DNA from: an archaeon
GTDB taxonomy: Archaea > Aenigmatarchaeota > Aenigmatarchaeia > QMZP01 > JAFGSV01
Direction of reading: 5' to 3'
DNA: 64,000 nucleotides
NCBI GenBank assembly: GCA_028279705.1
Contig: JANQNF010000024.1
Coordinates: forward strand, 284,529-348,528
The translations under genes were made by a program, and so were the position numbers. The first letter of the stretch is position 1. Each line of letters opens with the position of its first letter. Below, one piece after another: positions 40,877 to 48,882 of this stretch. The notes beneath the pieces were generated by a model. It had not been told where the DNA came from. It saw only the letters and a list, made by a program, of their open reading frames with translations, and ran no database searches.

Positions 40877-42849
40877 TAATCAACTCTGTCCGGATGAGAA
40901 ACTTTAAGTCCCACGCAGACACTGCCATTGAATTCGGGTCAGGTATAAACGTGATACTCGGCGAAAACGGTGCAGGAAAGACCAGCGTTCTTGAGGCCAT
41001 ATCCTTTGCCCTGTTCAAGAACTATTCCGGCAACCTTGAAAAGCTTGTCAGGAGTGGTTCCAGAGAGATGTCAGTGGACGTGACATTCACGAGCCACGGC
41101 AAGGTCTACAAAGTCTCGAGGAGAAGGACAAAGAGTGCTACCGATTCCAGGCTTGTCGTGATCGACGGCAGCGAGAAGGAGCTTCGCTCTGGTGATGCGG
41201 GCGTTGACGAGGAGATAGGAAACATTCTCCGAATGGACAGGTACGTTTTCAGCAACGCGATCTATGTAAGGCAGGGGGAGATAGAGAAGCTGCTCACAGA
41301 GACTTCTCACAAGAAAAAGCAGCTCATAGGAAGGCTGCTTGGCATAGAGTCGCTTGAGAAGGTGTGGGAGATGATGAAGCCCCTTATAGACACGTACGCC
41401 ACAAGAAAATCCGTCACGGAAGGGGAGATAATGCGCGAGGCGGATATAAGAAAAGAACTCGATTCAGTGGACGGTCAGTCTGCCGAGGCGAAGGAGCGTC
41501 TTTCGAAGATAACAAGTAACATTTCAAAGATCTCTGCTGGACTGAAGGACGCGGAATCCGAAGAGAAGGTTCTTGCTGAAAACGAAAAGAAATACTTCGA
41601 GGCTTCAGTGAAGGCGGATGAAGCGAGGAGCGCGCTTGAAAGAGAGAATGTAAGGATGGACGATGCGGTGAGGAAACTTTCGGAAGCTGACGAATCGGCC
41701 AAGATGCTTGCTGAGATTTCAGGCAGGCTCAAAACCTGTCGCAGGGCGGAAATTGAGAAGATTATGGAAAGCTGCAGGAAGAAGATAAGCGCTATCGACG
41801 AGAAGACGGGATTCCTGCGCGGGAGGATATCTGACATGGCAGAGTATGACGGGAAGCTTGAAAGTGCCGCAGCCAGCTGTCCCCTCTGCGGTTCCGTACT
41901 GACCGAAGATCACAGGAAAAACATGGTGAAGGAGCGCAGGGACAAGATAGCCGCGATGCAGGACGAAGTAAAGGCACTGGTTGGCGAAAGGGCAGCGCTG
42001 TCGTCGGAAATAGCCAAAAATGGTGCAAATCTGGACGAAATCGTGAAGCTTGAAAGAAGGGCTGCCGAACTCAATATAGTTGCAGGGGGGCGTGCTGAGC
42101 TTGCCAGTGCAGTCGATAAAGGAAGGAAAGCCACTGGTGAACTCAAAAGGAACTTAGCTTCACTTGAGAAGGTCATGAAAACGTTTGAAAGCGGGCGGAA
42201 GGCGCACGCCGACGTCAAGGAGAGAGTGAAACTGCTTCGTGACGAGCTTGGCGGCCTGAATGTTGCACGGGGAAACCTGGAAGGAACGCTCCAGCAGCTC
42301 GAAAGGTCGCTTGAGACGCTAAAGAAGGAAGAATCTTCCCTGAAGGCCAAGAAGAAAGAGCATGGGAATCTTACTGACTTTATCAGTATACTTAACGAGA
42401 TACGCAGGGTGTTTGACAAGTCCGGGCTGCAACTGGAACTTAGGAAGAGGGCAGTGCCGATGATAGAGAACCACATGAGGGAATTCTTCAGGGAGTTCAA
42501 CTTCGAATATTCGGACATATCACTTGACGGCGACTACGACGTCACGCTCTATGGACCTGGCGGGGAAAGCAGCACGGAAATGATGAGCGGCGGCGAGAGG
42601 ATAGCAGTCGCTCTCGCTCTCAGGCTAGGCATAGCAAGGACGCTTGCGGGATCCAGTGCCGAGACTGTCATGCTGGACGAGCCCACTATATTCCTGGACG
42701 AACAGCGAAGGCTGGACCTCATAGAGGTCCTGAACAAGATGACAGTCATACCCCAGATGATAGTCGTGACACACGATTCCGCAATGGAGGATGCTGCTGA
42801 TAGGATAACGGTCGTAAAGAAGAAGAAAGGCGTATCTTCGTGTGAATGA
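40873..42849 (+). CDS. rad50: DNA repair ATPase Rad50
   Basis: The 658-residue SMC-like ATPase starts with GTG. It has Walker A GENGAGKT (about 33-40), a coiled coil broken by the zinc hook CPLC (Cys336, Cys339), a second coil, then the signature MMSGGERIAVALALRLG and Walker B VMLDEPTIFLD. It is shorter than the roughly 850-900 residues common in other archaea, so its coiled-coil arms are short. It bridges and tethers DNA ends with Mre11. Confidence 0.96.
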   Translation: MIINSVRMRNFKSHADTAIEFGSGINVILGENGAGKTSVLEAISFALFKNYSGNLEKLVRSGSREMSVDVTFTSHGKVYKVSRRRTKSATDSRLVVIDGSEKELRSGDAGVDEEIGNILRMDRYVFSNAIYVRQGEIEKLLTETSHKKKQLIGRLLGIESLEKVWEMMKPLIDTYATRKSVTEGEIMREADIRKELDSVDGQSAEAKERLSKITSNISKISAGLKDAESEEKVLAENEKKYFEASVKADEARSALERENVRMDDAVRKLSEADESAKMLAEISGRLKTCRRAEIEKIMESCRKKISAIDEKTGFLRGRISDMAEYDGKLESAAASCPLCGSVLTEDHRKNMVKERRDKIAAMQDEVKALVGERAALSSEIAKNGANLDEIVKLERRAAELNIVAGGRAELASAVDKGRKATGELKRNLASLEKVMKTFESGRKAHADVKERVKLLRDELGGLNVARGNLEGTLQQLERSLETLKKEESSLKAKKKEHGNLTDFISILNEIRRVFDKSGLQLELRKRAVPMIENHMREFFREFNFEYSDISLDGDYDVTLYGPGGESSTEMMSGGERIAVALALRLGIARTLAGSSAETVMLDEPTIFLDEQRRLDLIEVLNKMTVIPQMIVVTHDSAMEDAADRITVVKKKKGVSSCE

Positions 42850-42883
42850 TCCAGTTAAAAATCTTTTTGAACTATAATTCAAA

Positions 42884-43111
42884 ATGGTGGTAAAAAATTT
42901 AGGAAACCCGCGAATTCACTGCTTATGCAAGGACCCGGGAAATGAAGACACCTTTTACATACCTGAATTCTACAGAACATGCAAAATTCCAATTGATGAA
43001 AAAGAGAACTTGAAGAAATATGATAGTAAAATAGTCAGGAGTTATATACTCGGCGAAAACGGGGTTCCAGACCCGAGCAAAGCTTTCATAAGGAAACATT
43101 CGGGACAGTGA
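42884..43111 (+). CDS. small orphan protein
   Basis: The 75-residue protein was not recognised. It has three Cys (HCLCKDPGN, YRTCKIP) and a charged second half. The ATG follows ACTATAAT at about 10-17 nt and a TTTTTGAAC stretch further up. It is AT-rich and lies between rad50 and a convergent gene with a 7-bp gap. Confidence 0.45.
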   Translation: MVVKNLGNPRIHCLCKDPGNEDTFYIPEFYRTCKIPIDEKENLKKYDSKIVRSYILGENGVPDPSKAFIRKHSGQ

Positions 43112-43118
43112 CTCCCCC

Positions 43119-43421
43119 CTACCTCATCATCACCTGAATGTGGGGCACGTTCCCCAGCATGAGTGCAGATTTTCTGTCTATGATACCGTTTTCGGCGAGC
43201 AGGCTGACAATCTTTTCACCAACAACGTTCATGACGTGGGACCTTTCTGCCATGTCCATGATCTGTTCCGCGTCTGCCCTTTCCTCGCCGTAAAAGGAGA
43301 TGTCAACCTCGAAGTCAACATCACCGTATTTCAGGGCCTTTCCTAGAAGTTCGGCGTCGCAGACTGCGAGTACGGTACTCACGCCTGACTTGTGCTCCCT
43401 GAAACAAAACTCTCCTGCCAT
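43119..43421 (-). CDS. DUF424 family protein
   Basis: From the ATG at 43421 the protein has 100 residues. It matches the archaeal DUF424 family: VLAVCDAELLGKALK near the start, VVGEKIVSLLAENGII in the middle, and NVPHIQVM at the end. Function is unknown; some relatives sit near translation genes. The longer frame from 43460 would overlap the upstream membrane gene by 26 bp, so the shorter start is chosen. Confidence 0.8.
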   Translation of the reverse strand: MAGEFCFREHKSGVSTVLAVCDAELLGKALKYGDVDFEVDISFYGEERADAEQIMDMAERSHVMNVVGEKIVSLLAENGIIDRKSALMLGNVPHIQVMMR

Positions 43422-43434
43422 GCAAGTTCCCGTC

Positions 43435-43737
43435 CTATCCGTGCATCTTATGGTAACCATAAAGCAAAATGCACGCTATGACATAACCGGCGACGATTAC
43501 GTACAGTATGTTCATTATTCCCGCTTCCGTTCCGGCAAACATCCCAAATGTCTTCTTTCCGGTTCCGGGGATTTCCATCGATTGGATGCCCGAAATCGCG
43601 GATTCCATTACCATCTGCGGCTGTTCAATGCCCGGCACCATGACGACCGGCACCACTGGAAGATACATGAGCACGATGGAAACCAGAATGAAAGTCACGA
43701 GTTTGTACTTGGTGGGCTTGAAGAAACTATATTCCAT
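43435..43737 (-). CDS. two-pass membrane protein, unknown
   Basis: The 100-residue protein has membrane helices at about 12-34 and 74-94. The loop between them is rich in Pro, Met and Gly. It was not recognised. It starts with ATG at 43737 and precedes the DUF424 gene by 13 bp. It has a divergent neighbour encoding a secreted protein. Confidence 0.55.
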   Translation of the reverse strand: MEYSFFKPTKYKLVTFILVSIVLMYLPVVPVVMVPGIEQPQMVMESAISGIQSMEIPGTGKKTFGMFAGTEAGIMNILYVIVAGYVIACILLYGYHKMHG

Positions 43738-43795
43738 GTTGTATAATGGATGAAAAACCTATTTATTTTTAAGTTGACAAATTGAATCAGATATT

Positions 43796-45436
43796 ATGAG
43801 TCCGTTTAGCGCTTCCTTATTGTCTTTGTTCATCATAACGGTACTACTTGTTCCATCCGTTACTGCCCAGATGTCACACTCCGCAGGCGAGATAACGGGC
43901 GACGGTACCATAGCAAGCACTCTCAGGATAAACAGTGGAAGTAACAGTGTCAGTGTAGGGAACTCACCTCCCAACCCCCAGGAAACGTTCCACGTCTTTG
44001 GTAATGCAAGGATAGGCTCATCCACCGTCTACGCACAACTCCAGTTCGCCGACAGCAGCGTTTACATTGACAGTGAAGACGGGATCAATCTCCGCCTGAT
44101 AACTCCGGGCGCTTCAATACTAATCGATGACAGGGTGCAGGTCAGCGGAGACATATCACTTACAGGCGATGTCGACGGCTACGACATAAGCGAATCTGCA
44201 CCCGTGTGGGCAGCAGACTCTGACACCGGAAACGAACTGCAGACTTTAAGCGCTTCAAGCGGTACCGTAACGCTCTCGGATAGTGGGGGCAGCGTGACCT
44301 GTGAAGAGATAACGGGTGATGCCGGTCTTTGTGACGGCGTTGATGATGTCGGGCTGACGTCTTACACTGATACCAATGCGGAAACCGAATGTGACGGTAC
44401 GAACGTCTACCTTGACGGCGACGGTAACTGCGACACGATAACTGCAACAACTGATACAAATGCAAACACCCTCTGCGCGGGTACCGACTTCTACCTCGAC
44501 GGTGAAGGAAACTGCGATCTGATCACAGACACCAACACTAACGCTGCCACATTGTGCAGTTCCGGTGAATATCTTGGCGGCGGCAGTGACGGCTGCCTGG
44601 ACATTCCTTCAGGCGGCGGTTCAGGTGACATAACGAGCGTAACCGGCAGTGCACCGCTGACATTCAGCGGCTGCACGTCTGGAACGTGCACACTGGGCTT
44701 TCAGCCAAAGATAGGAAGGGCACGTATCCCAGGCTACAGTAACACATACTTTACCTATATCGGCGGAGGTACAGGATATTCCAGCAATCCGGCTGATCTT
44801 GTGGTAAACAACGTCGTAAGAAATGATCCCAACTTCGATCTTGAGGTTCTCGGCCAGGGTAAGGTTCTTCTGAGCAGCAGTGACGATGATGCAGGCGGTG
44901 CCGGACTTATCTATTTCCCTGATGGCGGGTCATTTTACATGCGCGAGTCAGGGGAGTCGTCTGCGAGCGGTTATGGTGAGAACAGTAATGGTGAATACTG
45001 TAATATTTTCGTAATAGACGGCGGAGCCGAAGGCGACTGGTGCGACGGCAGCGAGAAGATCACTGTGTCAAGCGGGGTCGAATTCGAGATCGGCTGCCCT
45101 TCCGGCTTCACCAGTATAAAACGTGCTGACAACCAGCTGGGCTGCATGCAGACCTCAGAAAACGGGGTTGCCAACTGGCGCACTGCCATGAACAATTGCT
45201 TCACGTCGTACGGGGGAAGATTACCTACCCTTAACGAATGGTTCATCTCTATCTATAATTATAACCTGAATAATGAGGCGGACGACTGGGAGCTTACCGG
45301 GAACATAGAGAGATTGCCGTCAGTCATTATGGTGGATTATGATTCGGGTTACTCTCCTGCCATCAACGGTCTTCGGTGGAGCACCGGTAACATGCAGGGG
45401 AATTCGTATGCTTATCGCTGCTGGATCCCAAGATAG
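43796..45436 (+). CDS. large secreted repeat protein with a C-terminal FGE/lectin-like domain
   Basis: The 546-residue protein has a signal peptide (hydrophobic 7-24, cleavage near TAQ). The middle has imperfect repeats of the type TDTNA-x-T-x-C-x-GT-x2-YLDG-x-GNCD (three copies, about 182-250), rich in Asp, Asn, Thr and Cys. A Gly/Ser linker and a beta-rich region follow. The C-terminal domain (about 425-546) has GGRLPTLNEW and SYAYRCWIPR, resembling FGE-sulfatase or C-type-lectin folds. It is probably a surface adhesin or fibre. There is no visible membrane anchor. Confidence 0.75.
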   Translation: MSPFSASLLSLFIITVLLVPSVTAQMSHSAGEITGDGTIASTLRINSGSNSVSVGNSPPNPQETFHVFGNARIGSSTVYAQLQFADSSVYIDSEDGINLRLITPGASILIDDRVQVSGDISLTGDVDGYDISESAPVWAADSDTGNELQTLSASSGTVTLSDSGGSVTCEEITGDAGLCDGVDDVGLTSYTDTNAETECDGTNVYLDGDGNCDTITATTDTNANTLCAGTDFYLDGEGNCDLITDTNTNAATLCSSGEYLGGGSDGCLDIPSGGGSGDITSVTGSAPLTFSGCTSGTCTLGFQPKIGRARIPGYSNTYFTYIGGGTGYSSNPADLVVNNVVRNDPNFDLEVLGQGKVLLSSSDDDAGGAGLIYFPDGGSFYMRESGESSASGYGENSNGEYCNIFVIDGGAEGDWCDGSEKITVSSGVEFEIGCPSGFTSIKRADNQLGCMQTSENGVANWRTAMNNCFTSYGGRLPTLNEWFISIYNYNLNNEADDWELTGNIERLPSVIMVDYDSGYSPAINGLRWSTGNMQGNSYAYRCWIPR

Positions 45437-45440
45437 ATTA

Positions 45441-46010
45441 CTACTCCTTCCCGTATCCCCTGGCCTGCATGGCAAGTGCCATCTTTTCGGACCTGTAAAG
45501 CATCTTTCCAAAAAGGGGTATAAGCACTGGAAAGTACGTACTGAATATGTTCGGGCTTCTGAAATTCATCGCCCTTGACCGCTGGGCATTCATTATGTTT
45601 GCAGCCAGGTCGCTTACGCCCGGGACGAGCGAGAGTGCCAATATCAATGTCATTGATACGCTTTCTGGAAGGAAGTCAAATGCTTTTGCCAGGCTGCTTG
45701 GAGGGGTGGTCTCAACGAAAAGGAACACAAGCGATGCCAGTATCAGTATCCTCAGTGAAAACAGTATGCCGTAGTATAGCCCTGCTACGCTGAACATGAT
45801 ACCGTTGAACGTGAGTGCCTGTACCACTATTATGAGCACGAAGACAAAAGTCATGGGCTTTATCCATGGAACAAACCTTGAATGCAGCCTGAAGCCAAAA
45901 AGCAGCGAAACAAGGACGATCGCAGAAACTGCCATGAATGCCAGGTTGACAAAGAAAATCATTGACGTGCTTGCTATTACAAGCAAAAACAGCTTGAGTT
46001 TCGGATTCAT
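45441..46010 (-). CDS. ecfT: ECF transporter transmembrane subunit
   Basis: The 189-residue membrane protein has about five helices and both coupling motifs of EcfT: AQRSRAMNF and AMQARGYGKE. These cytosolic helices link the ATPase to the substrate-binding S subunit. It ends the riboflavin kinase-S-A-T operon and overlaps ecfA by 4 bp. Confidence 0.92.
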   Translation of the reverse strand: MNPKLKLFLLVIASTSMIFFVNLAFMAVSAIVLVSLLFGFRLHSRFVPWIKPMTFVFVLIIVVQALTFNGIMFSVAGLYYGILFSLRILILASLVFLFVETTPPSSLAKAFDFLPESVSMTLILALSLVPGVSDLAANIMNAQRSRAMNFRSPNIFSTYFPVLIPLFGKMLYRSEKMALAMQARGYGKE

Positions 46011-46741
46011 CTGAACGCACCCGGTATCTTTATGCCAAGCGTTTCCAGGGCCTTCCTGTCAGAAAGCACTTTCTTCGTTGGACCCTCTTTTACTATCATA
46101 CCGTTTTCGATGAGCACGACCCTGTTTGCATACTGTGCCAGATTGTCCGTGTCGTGCTCTATTACTATCACGGTCTTGCCTTCCTTGTTCAGGCGTTTCA
46201 GTATCCCGTATACGTTCACGCAGCTTCTGTGGTCCATCTGCGATGTGGGCTCGTCAAGGATTATGACTTCAGGTTCCATCGCGAGCACTGAGGCTATGCA
46301 GAGTTTCTGCTTCTGCCCGTGAGAAAGATTGTGCGGCATCACGTCTTCTGAGCCTTCCATGCCCACCATTGCAAGCGCTTCCCCGACCCTCTTGTCGACG
46401 TTTCCCATCTTCAGGTTGTTCAAACCAAACGAGACCTCGTCCTTTACGGAAAGACTGAAAATCTGCCAGTCCGGGTCCTGGAACACAAAACCTACCTTCC
46501 CTGCCATGTCGGCGACCTTGTTCTTTTTCGTATCCTTGCCGCAGACGACCACAGAGCCGGAGAACTTGCCCCTTATTGCGTGCGGTATGAGGCCGTTGAA
46601 GCAATATGCAAGCGTGGTCTTTCCAGAGCCCGTGGGTCCAGTTATGCCTACGAAATCGCCGTCCTTTATTGTAAGATTGACGTTCTTCAGGACTTCCTTT
46701 CCCGGATAACTGAAGAAAACGTCCTTCATTTCGATTGCCAT
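46007..46741 (-). CDS. ecfA: ECF transporter ATPase subunit
   Basis: The 244-residue ABC ATPase has Walker A GPTGSGKT (35-42), the Q-loop FQDPDWQIF typical of EcfA, signature LSHGQKQKL, Walker B VIILDEP and the switch His in VIEHD. Only one ATPase gene is present, so it may act as a homodimer. It overlaps the S-component gene by 16 bp. Confidence 0.95.
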   Translation of the reverse strand: MAIEMKDVFFSYPGKEVLKNVNLTIKDGDFVGITGPTGSGKTTLAYCFNGLIPHAIRGKFSGSVVVCGKDTKKNKVADMAGKVGFVFQDPDWQIFSLSVKDEVSFGLNNLKMGNVDKRVGEALAMVGMEGSEDVMPHNLSHGQKQKLCIASVLAMEPEVIILDEPTSQMDHRSCVNVYGILKRLNKEGKTVIVIEHDTDNLAQYANRVVLIENGMIVKEGPTKKVLSDRKALETLGIKIPGAFR

Positions 46742-47286
46742 GATGAAAACCTGTCAAGTCTGAACCTGAAAACCAGCAGCCATGCCAGTACCACCTCGAT
46801 GGCACCCTGCGCCACGTTCATTATCATGATGGCCCACCATGGAACGAACGTCATCGATTCTGCCGGACTCCATCCCGTCCATACGGGGATGGCAAAATAA
46901 TAATTTGCCGGTATGACTATCAGCACCCTCAGCACGACTGCAGCAGCTATCGCCAGCACAAGCAGTGACGGCTTTCTGAAATCCTGCAGCTTCAGCCCCA
47001 TGGTCTTTTGCATGATCATTGGTATGACTATCATGGGCATGGTCGCTACCCACTTGAGCGCGGCTCCAAGCCACGTACTGGGCGCAACCAGCGTTATCAT
47101 GATTGCGACCACGACGGAGACGATGATAGACGTCCTGCCGCCGTAAAGAAGGTATGCGATTATCCACGACACTGAGACGAGGTCTATCCACATTCCCCAC
47201 GGCGATGCCCATCCTACGTGGACTACCTGCAGGACCACTGATATTGCAGCAAGAGCGGCTGCTGCTGTTATTTCGTACGTTTTCAT
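46726..47286 (-). CDS. ECF substrate-binding S component, probably for riboflavin
   Basis: The 186-residue protein has about six helices. The N-terminal AAAALAAISVVLQVV helix is the usual S-component docking helix, and NYYFAIPVW resembles RibU-type sequences. Overlap with a riboflavin kinase gene upstream (4 bp) and with ecfA downstream supports riboflavin as the substrate; this is inference from context and pattern. Confidence 0.8.
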   Translation of the reverse strand: MKTYEITAAAALAAISVVLQVVHVGWASPWGMWIDLVSVSWIIAYLLYGGRTSIIVSVVVAIMITLVAPSTWLGAALKWVATMPMIVIPMIMQKTMGLKLQDFRKPSLLVLAIAAAVVLRVLIVIPANYYFAIPVWTGWSPAESMTFVPWWAIMIMNVAQGAIEVVLAWLLVFRFRLDRFSSWQSK

Positions 47287-47942
47287 TCTATCAGAACCTC
47301 CACTGTGATATCGTCACCGTCGGAAAGTCCGAGCTTTTCCCTGAGGTTATGCTTCGATACTATCTCCAGCGTTCCCGAGCCGTAATGGCTCCTCTCAGGT
47401 ATGACGACCGCACACTCGACACCATTAATCCTGCAGATGAAGCACTTGAGTGCTCCAAAAGTCCTCTCCTCTCCTTCGAAACCTTTCACTTCTAGACCTT
47501 TCATCGAGGAAAGCTGCTCTTTATAGCCCCGGTCATCGATCGTCTTGAGCTTTATGTTGAGTGTCCCCGGATACGGATCGAATCCTGTCACGGACTTTAT
47601 CTTTTCAGCATAGCCCTTCTTTCCGATGTAATACTGCCCTTCAAGCATACCTGAAACGACTTTGCCCTTTATTATTATCTTGTTGCTTTCAACGAGCGCC
47701 TCGTTCAGCCCGTTTCTCACTTCAAGCATGAATTTCTTTCCTTCGGGAGTTACCTGAATTATGTAGCCGCGTATGCCCTTCTTCCTTGTCGTAAATCCCT
47801 TCTTCTCAAGCGTTATCAGCCACCTGCTCACGCTCTGCTGCGATATCTTAAGGTCGCTTCCCATCTTGCAGGTCGTCACCGCTACCGGACGGGCAAGCCC
47901 GCCCTTCTTTGCAAGGTATATCAGGATGTTTAGTATTTCCAT
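47283..47942 (-). CDS. ribK: HTH-fused CTP-dependent riboflavin kinase (RbkR-type)
   Basis: The 219-residue protein has an N-terminal winged helix (about 1-85; ISQQSVSRWLITLEKKGFTTRK) and a C-terminal archaeal riboflavin kinase domain. That domain shows GQYYIGKKGYAEK, GFDPYPGTLNIKL and a closing REKLGLSDGDDITVEV. The kinase makes FMN using CTP rather than ATP. Fusions of this type (RbkR) are known as repressors of riboflavin genes. It heads the operon with the ECF transporter and has an inverted repeat over its own TATA box. Confidence 0.93.
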   Translation of the reverse strand: MEILNILIYLAKKGGLARPVAVTTCKMGSDLKISQQSVSRWLITLEKKGFTTRKKGIRGYIIQVTPEGKKFMLEVRNGLNEALVESNKIIIKGKVVSGMLEGQYYIGKKGYAEKIKSVTGFDPYPGTLNIKLKTIDDRGYKEQLSSMKGLEVKGFEGEERTFGALKCFICRINGVECAVVIPERSHYGSGTLEIVSKHNLREKLGLSDGDDITVEVLIE

Positions 47943-47956
47943 TGCTATAATATGTT

Positions 47957-47974
47957 CTACTCATATATAAGTAG
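47957..47974. promoter_or_regulatory. inverted repeat around the ribK TATA box
   Basis: CTACT-N8-AGTAG is a perfect 5-bp inverted repeat that encloses the minus-strand TATA box TTATATATG, about 25 nt before the ribK start. A further TACT arm follows at 47977-47980. It is a good operator candidate for autoregulation by the HTH domain of the riboflavin kinase. Confidence 0.5.
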
Positions 47975-48032
47975 CTTACTCACATCACAGTTCCTTTGTC
48001 ATAAGCAAATTTTTAATGCTTACTGGGCAGAA

Positions 48033-48677
48033 CTATTTTGACGATTTTGCATAAATGACAGGGTCCCACCCATAATTACTTTTTTTGATGCTCATGATGT
48101 AGTTATCATCAACCTTTTGTATCTCATCCGACTTATTGGTCAGGCAGGTGTCGATGACGAAAGAGTCTTTTATGTCATTCTTCTTGATCGCCTCTTGCCT
48201 GAAACCCTCGAATGCCCTCTTATTGCTTGCATAGACCAGCCCGCCTTCAGGGATTTTCTCATCCAGCACGTTCATTAGTTTTACCAACAGATCGTATCCG
48301 GTTCCAAAGCAGCCGACCACATTCGACAGATAGGCTTTGTTGAATCCTCCTCTCTTGATCGCATCAGAGATGTCGCCTTTTTCTAAGGTGAGATTCTTCA
48401 CCTTTTCCCTTATCCTATCAAGGCGTTCATTATCTGATGAGAAATAACCGTTTCTGAGAACGTATTCTGCTTTGTAAACATCTGCAAAATCATCAGTTCT
48501 GTTCATCTGGCCGAGAAACTCGTCGAATTTACCCTTCTCTATGAGATCCTTTAGGAACATGCCGTACTGAATCTGATCTTCTTCTATATCTACACAATGG
48601 ACACTGTCGGATTTCTCGAGGAGCGCTATTGACTGATCGAATCCTGTTGCGACTATGTTATCATTTTTCCCGGACAC
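48033..48677 (-). CDS. SAM-methyltransferase/BtaA-like protein, 5' end frame-broken
   Basis: The 214-residue frame has a Rossmann-like start (VATGFDQSIALLEKSDSVHCVDIEEDQIQYGMFLKDL) that resembles the SAM-binding part of the DUF3419/BtaA aminocarboxypropyl transferases. The match is weak. The GTG at 48677 is not a real start: an in-phase story exists upstream in another frame, from the ATG at 48787 to the run of five A at 48664-48668. That frame encodes MGLLFDDDFW and ends in YAITAGLCPGK. One extra A would join the frames, giving a protein of about 250 residues. Confidence 0.55.
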   Translation of the reverse strand: MSGKNDNIVATGFDQSIALLEKSDSVHCVDIEEDQIQYGMFLKDLIEKGKFDEFLGQMNRTDDFADVYKAEYVLRNGYFSSDNERLDRIREKVKNLTLEKGDISDAIKRGGFNKAYLSNVVGCFGTGYDLLVKLMNVLDEKIPEGGLVYASNKRAFEGFRQEAIKKNDIKDSFVIDTCLTNKSDEIQKVDDNYIMSIKKSNYGWDPVIYAKSSK

Positions 48678-48787
48678 AGGCCCGCTGTTATCGCATAAAG
48701 ACTTTCATTCGTCACAGGGTGGCCCGGCATAATATCTGATGCGTACAGATCGCTTCCCCAAAAGTCGTCATCAAACAGCAAGCCCAT
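48657..48787 (-). pseudogene. N-terminal fragment of the broken methyltransferase-like gene
   Basis: The ATG at 48787 lies about 24 nt after the TATA box ATTTATAAAT (48807-48816). The frame runs about 40 codons (ending AITAGLCPGKMIT) and stops at TAG just past the A-run. Its last residues read directly into the downstream frame when one A is added. This is therefore the true 5' end of the gene; whether the break is real or a sequencing artefact cannot be told from here. Confidence 0.5.
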
Positions 48788-48805
48788 ACAGAAGATTGAT
48801 TTTAT

Positions 48806-48817
48806 CATTTATAAATG
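48806..48817 (-). promoter_or_regulatory. TATA box supporting the 48787 start
   Basis: CATTTATAAATG is centred 24 nt upstream of the ATG at 48787. It argues that the start at 48677 is not the true one. Confidence 0.5.
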
Positions 48818-48882
48818 TTACTGTTAAGTGGTAAATAATTACGTTATTAACCTATTTAATCCCTTTTTGTGAATATTTGTCT

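Noticed and set aside
43796..45436. Variable protein of a diversity-generating retroelement
   Set aside because: The FGE/lectin-like end is suggestive, but no reverse transcriptase, template repeat or second copy is seen in the window.
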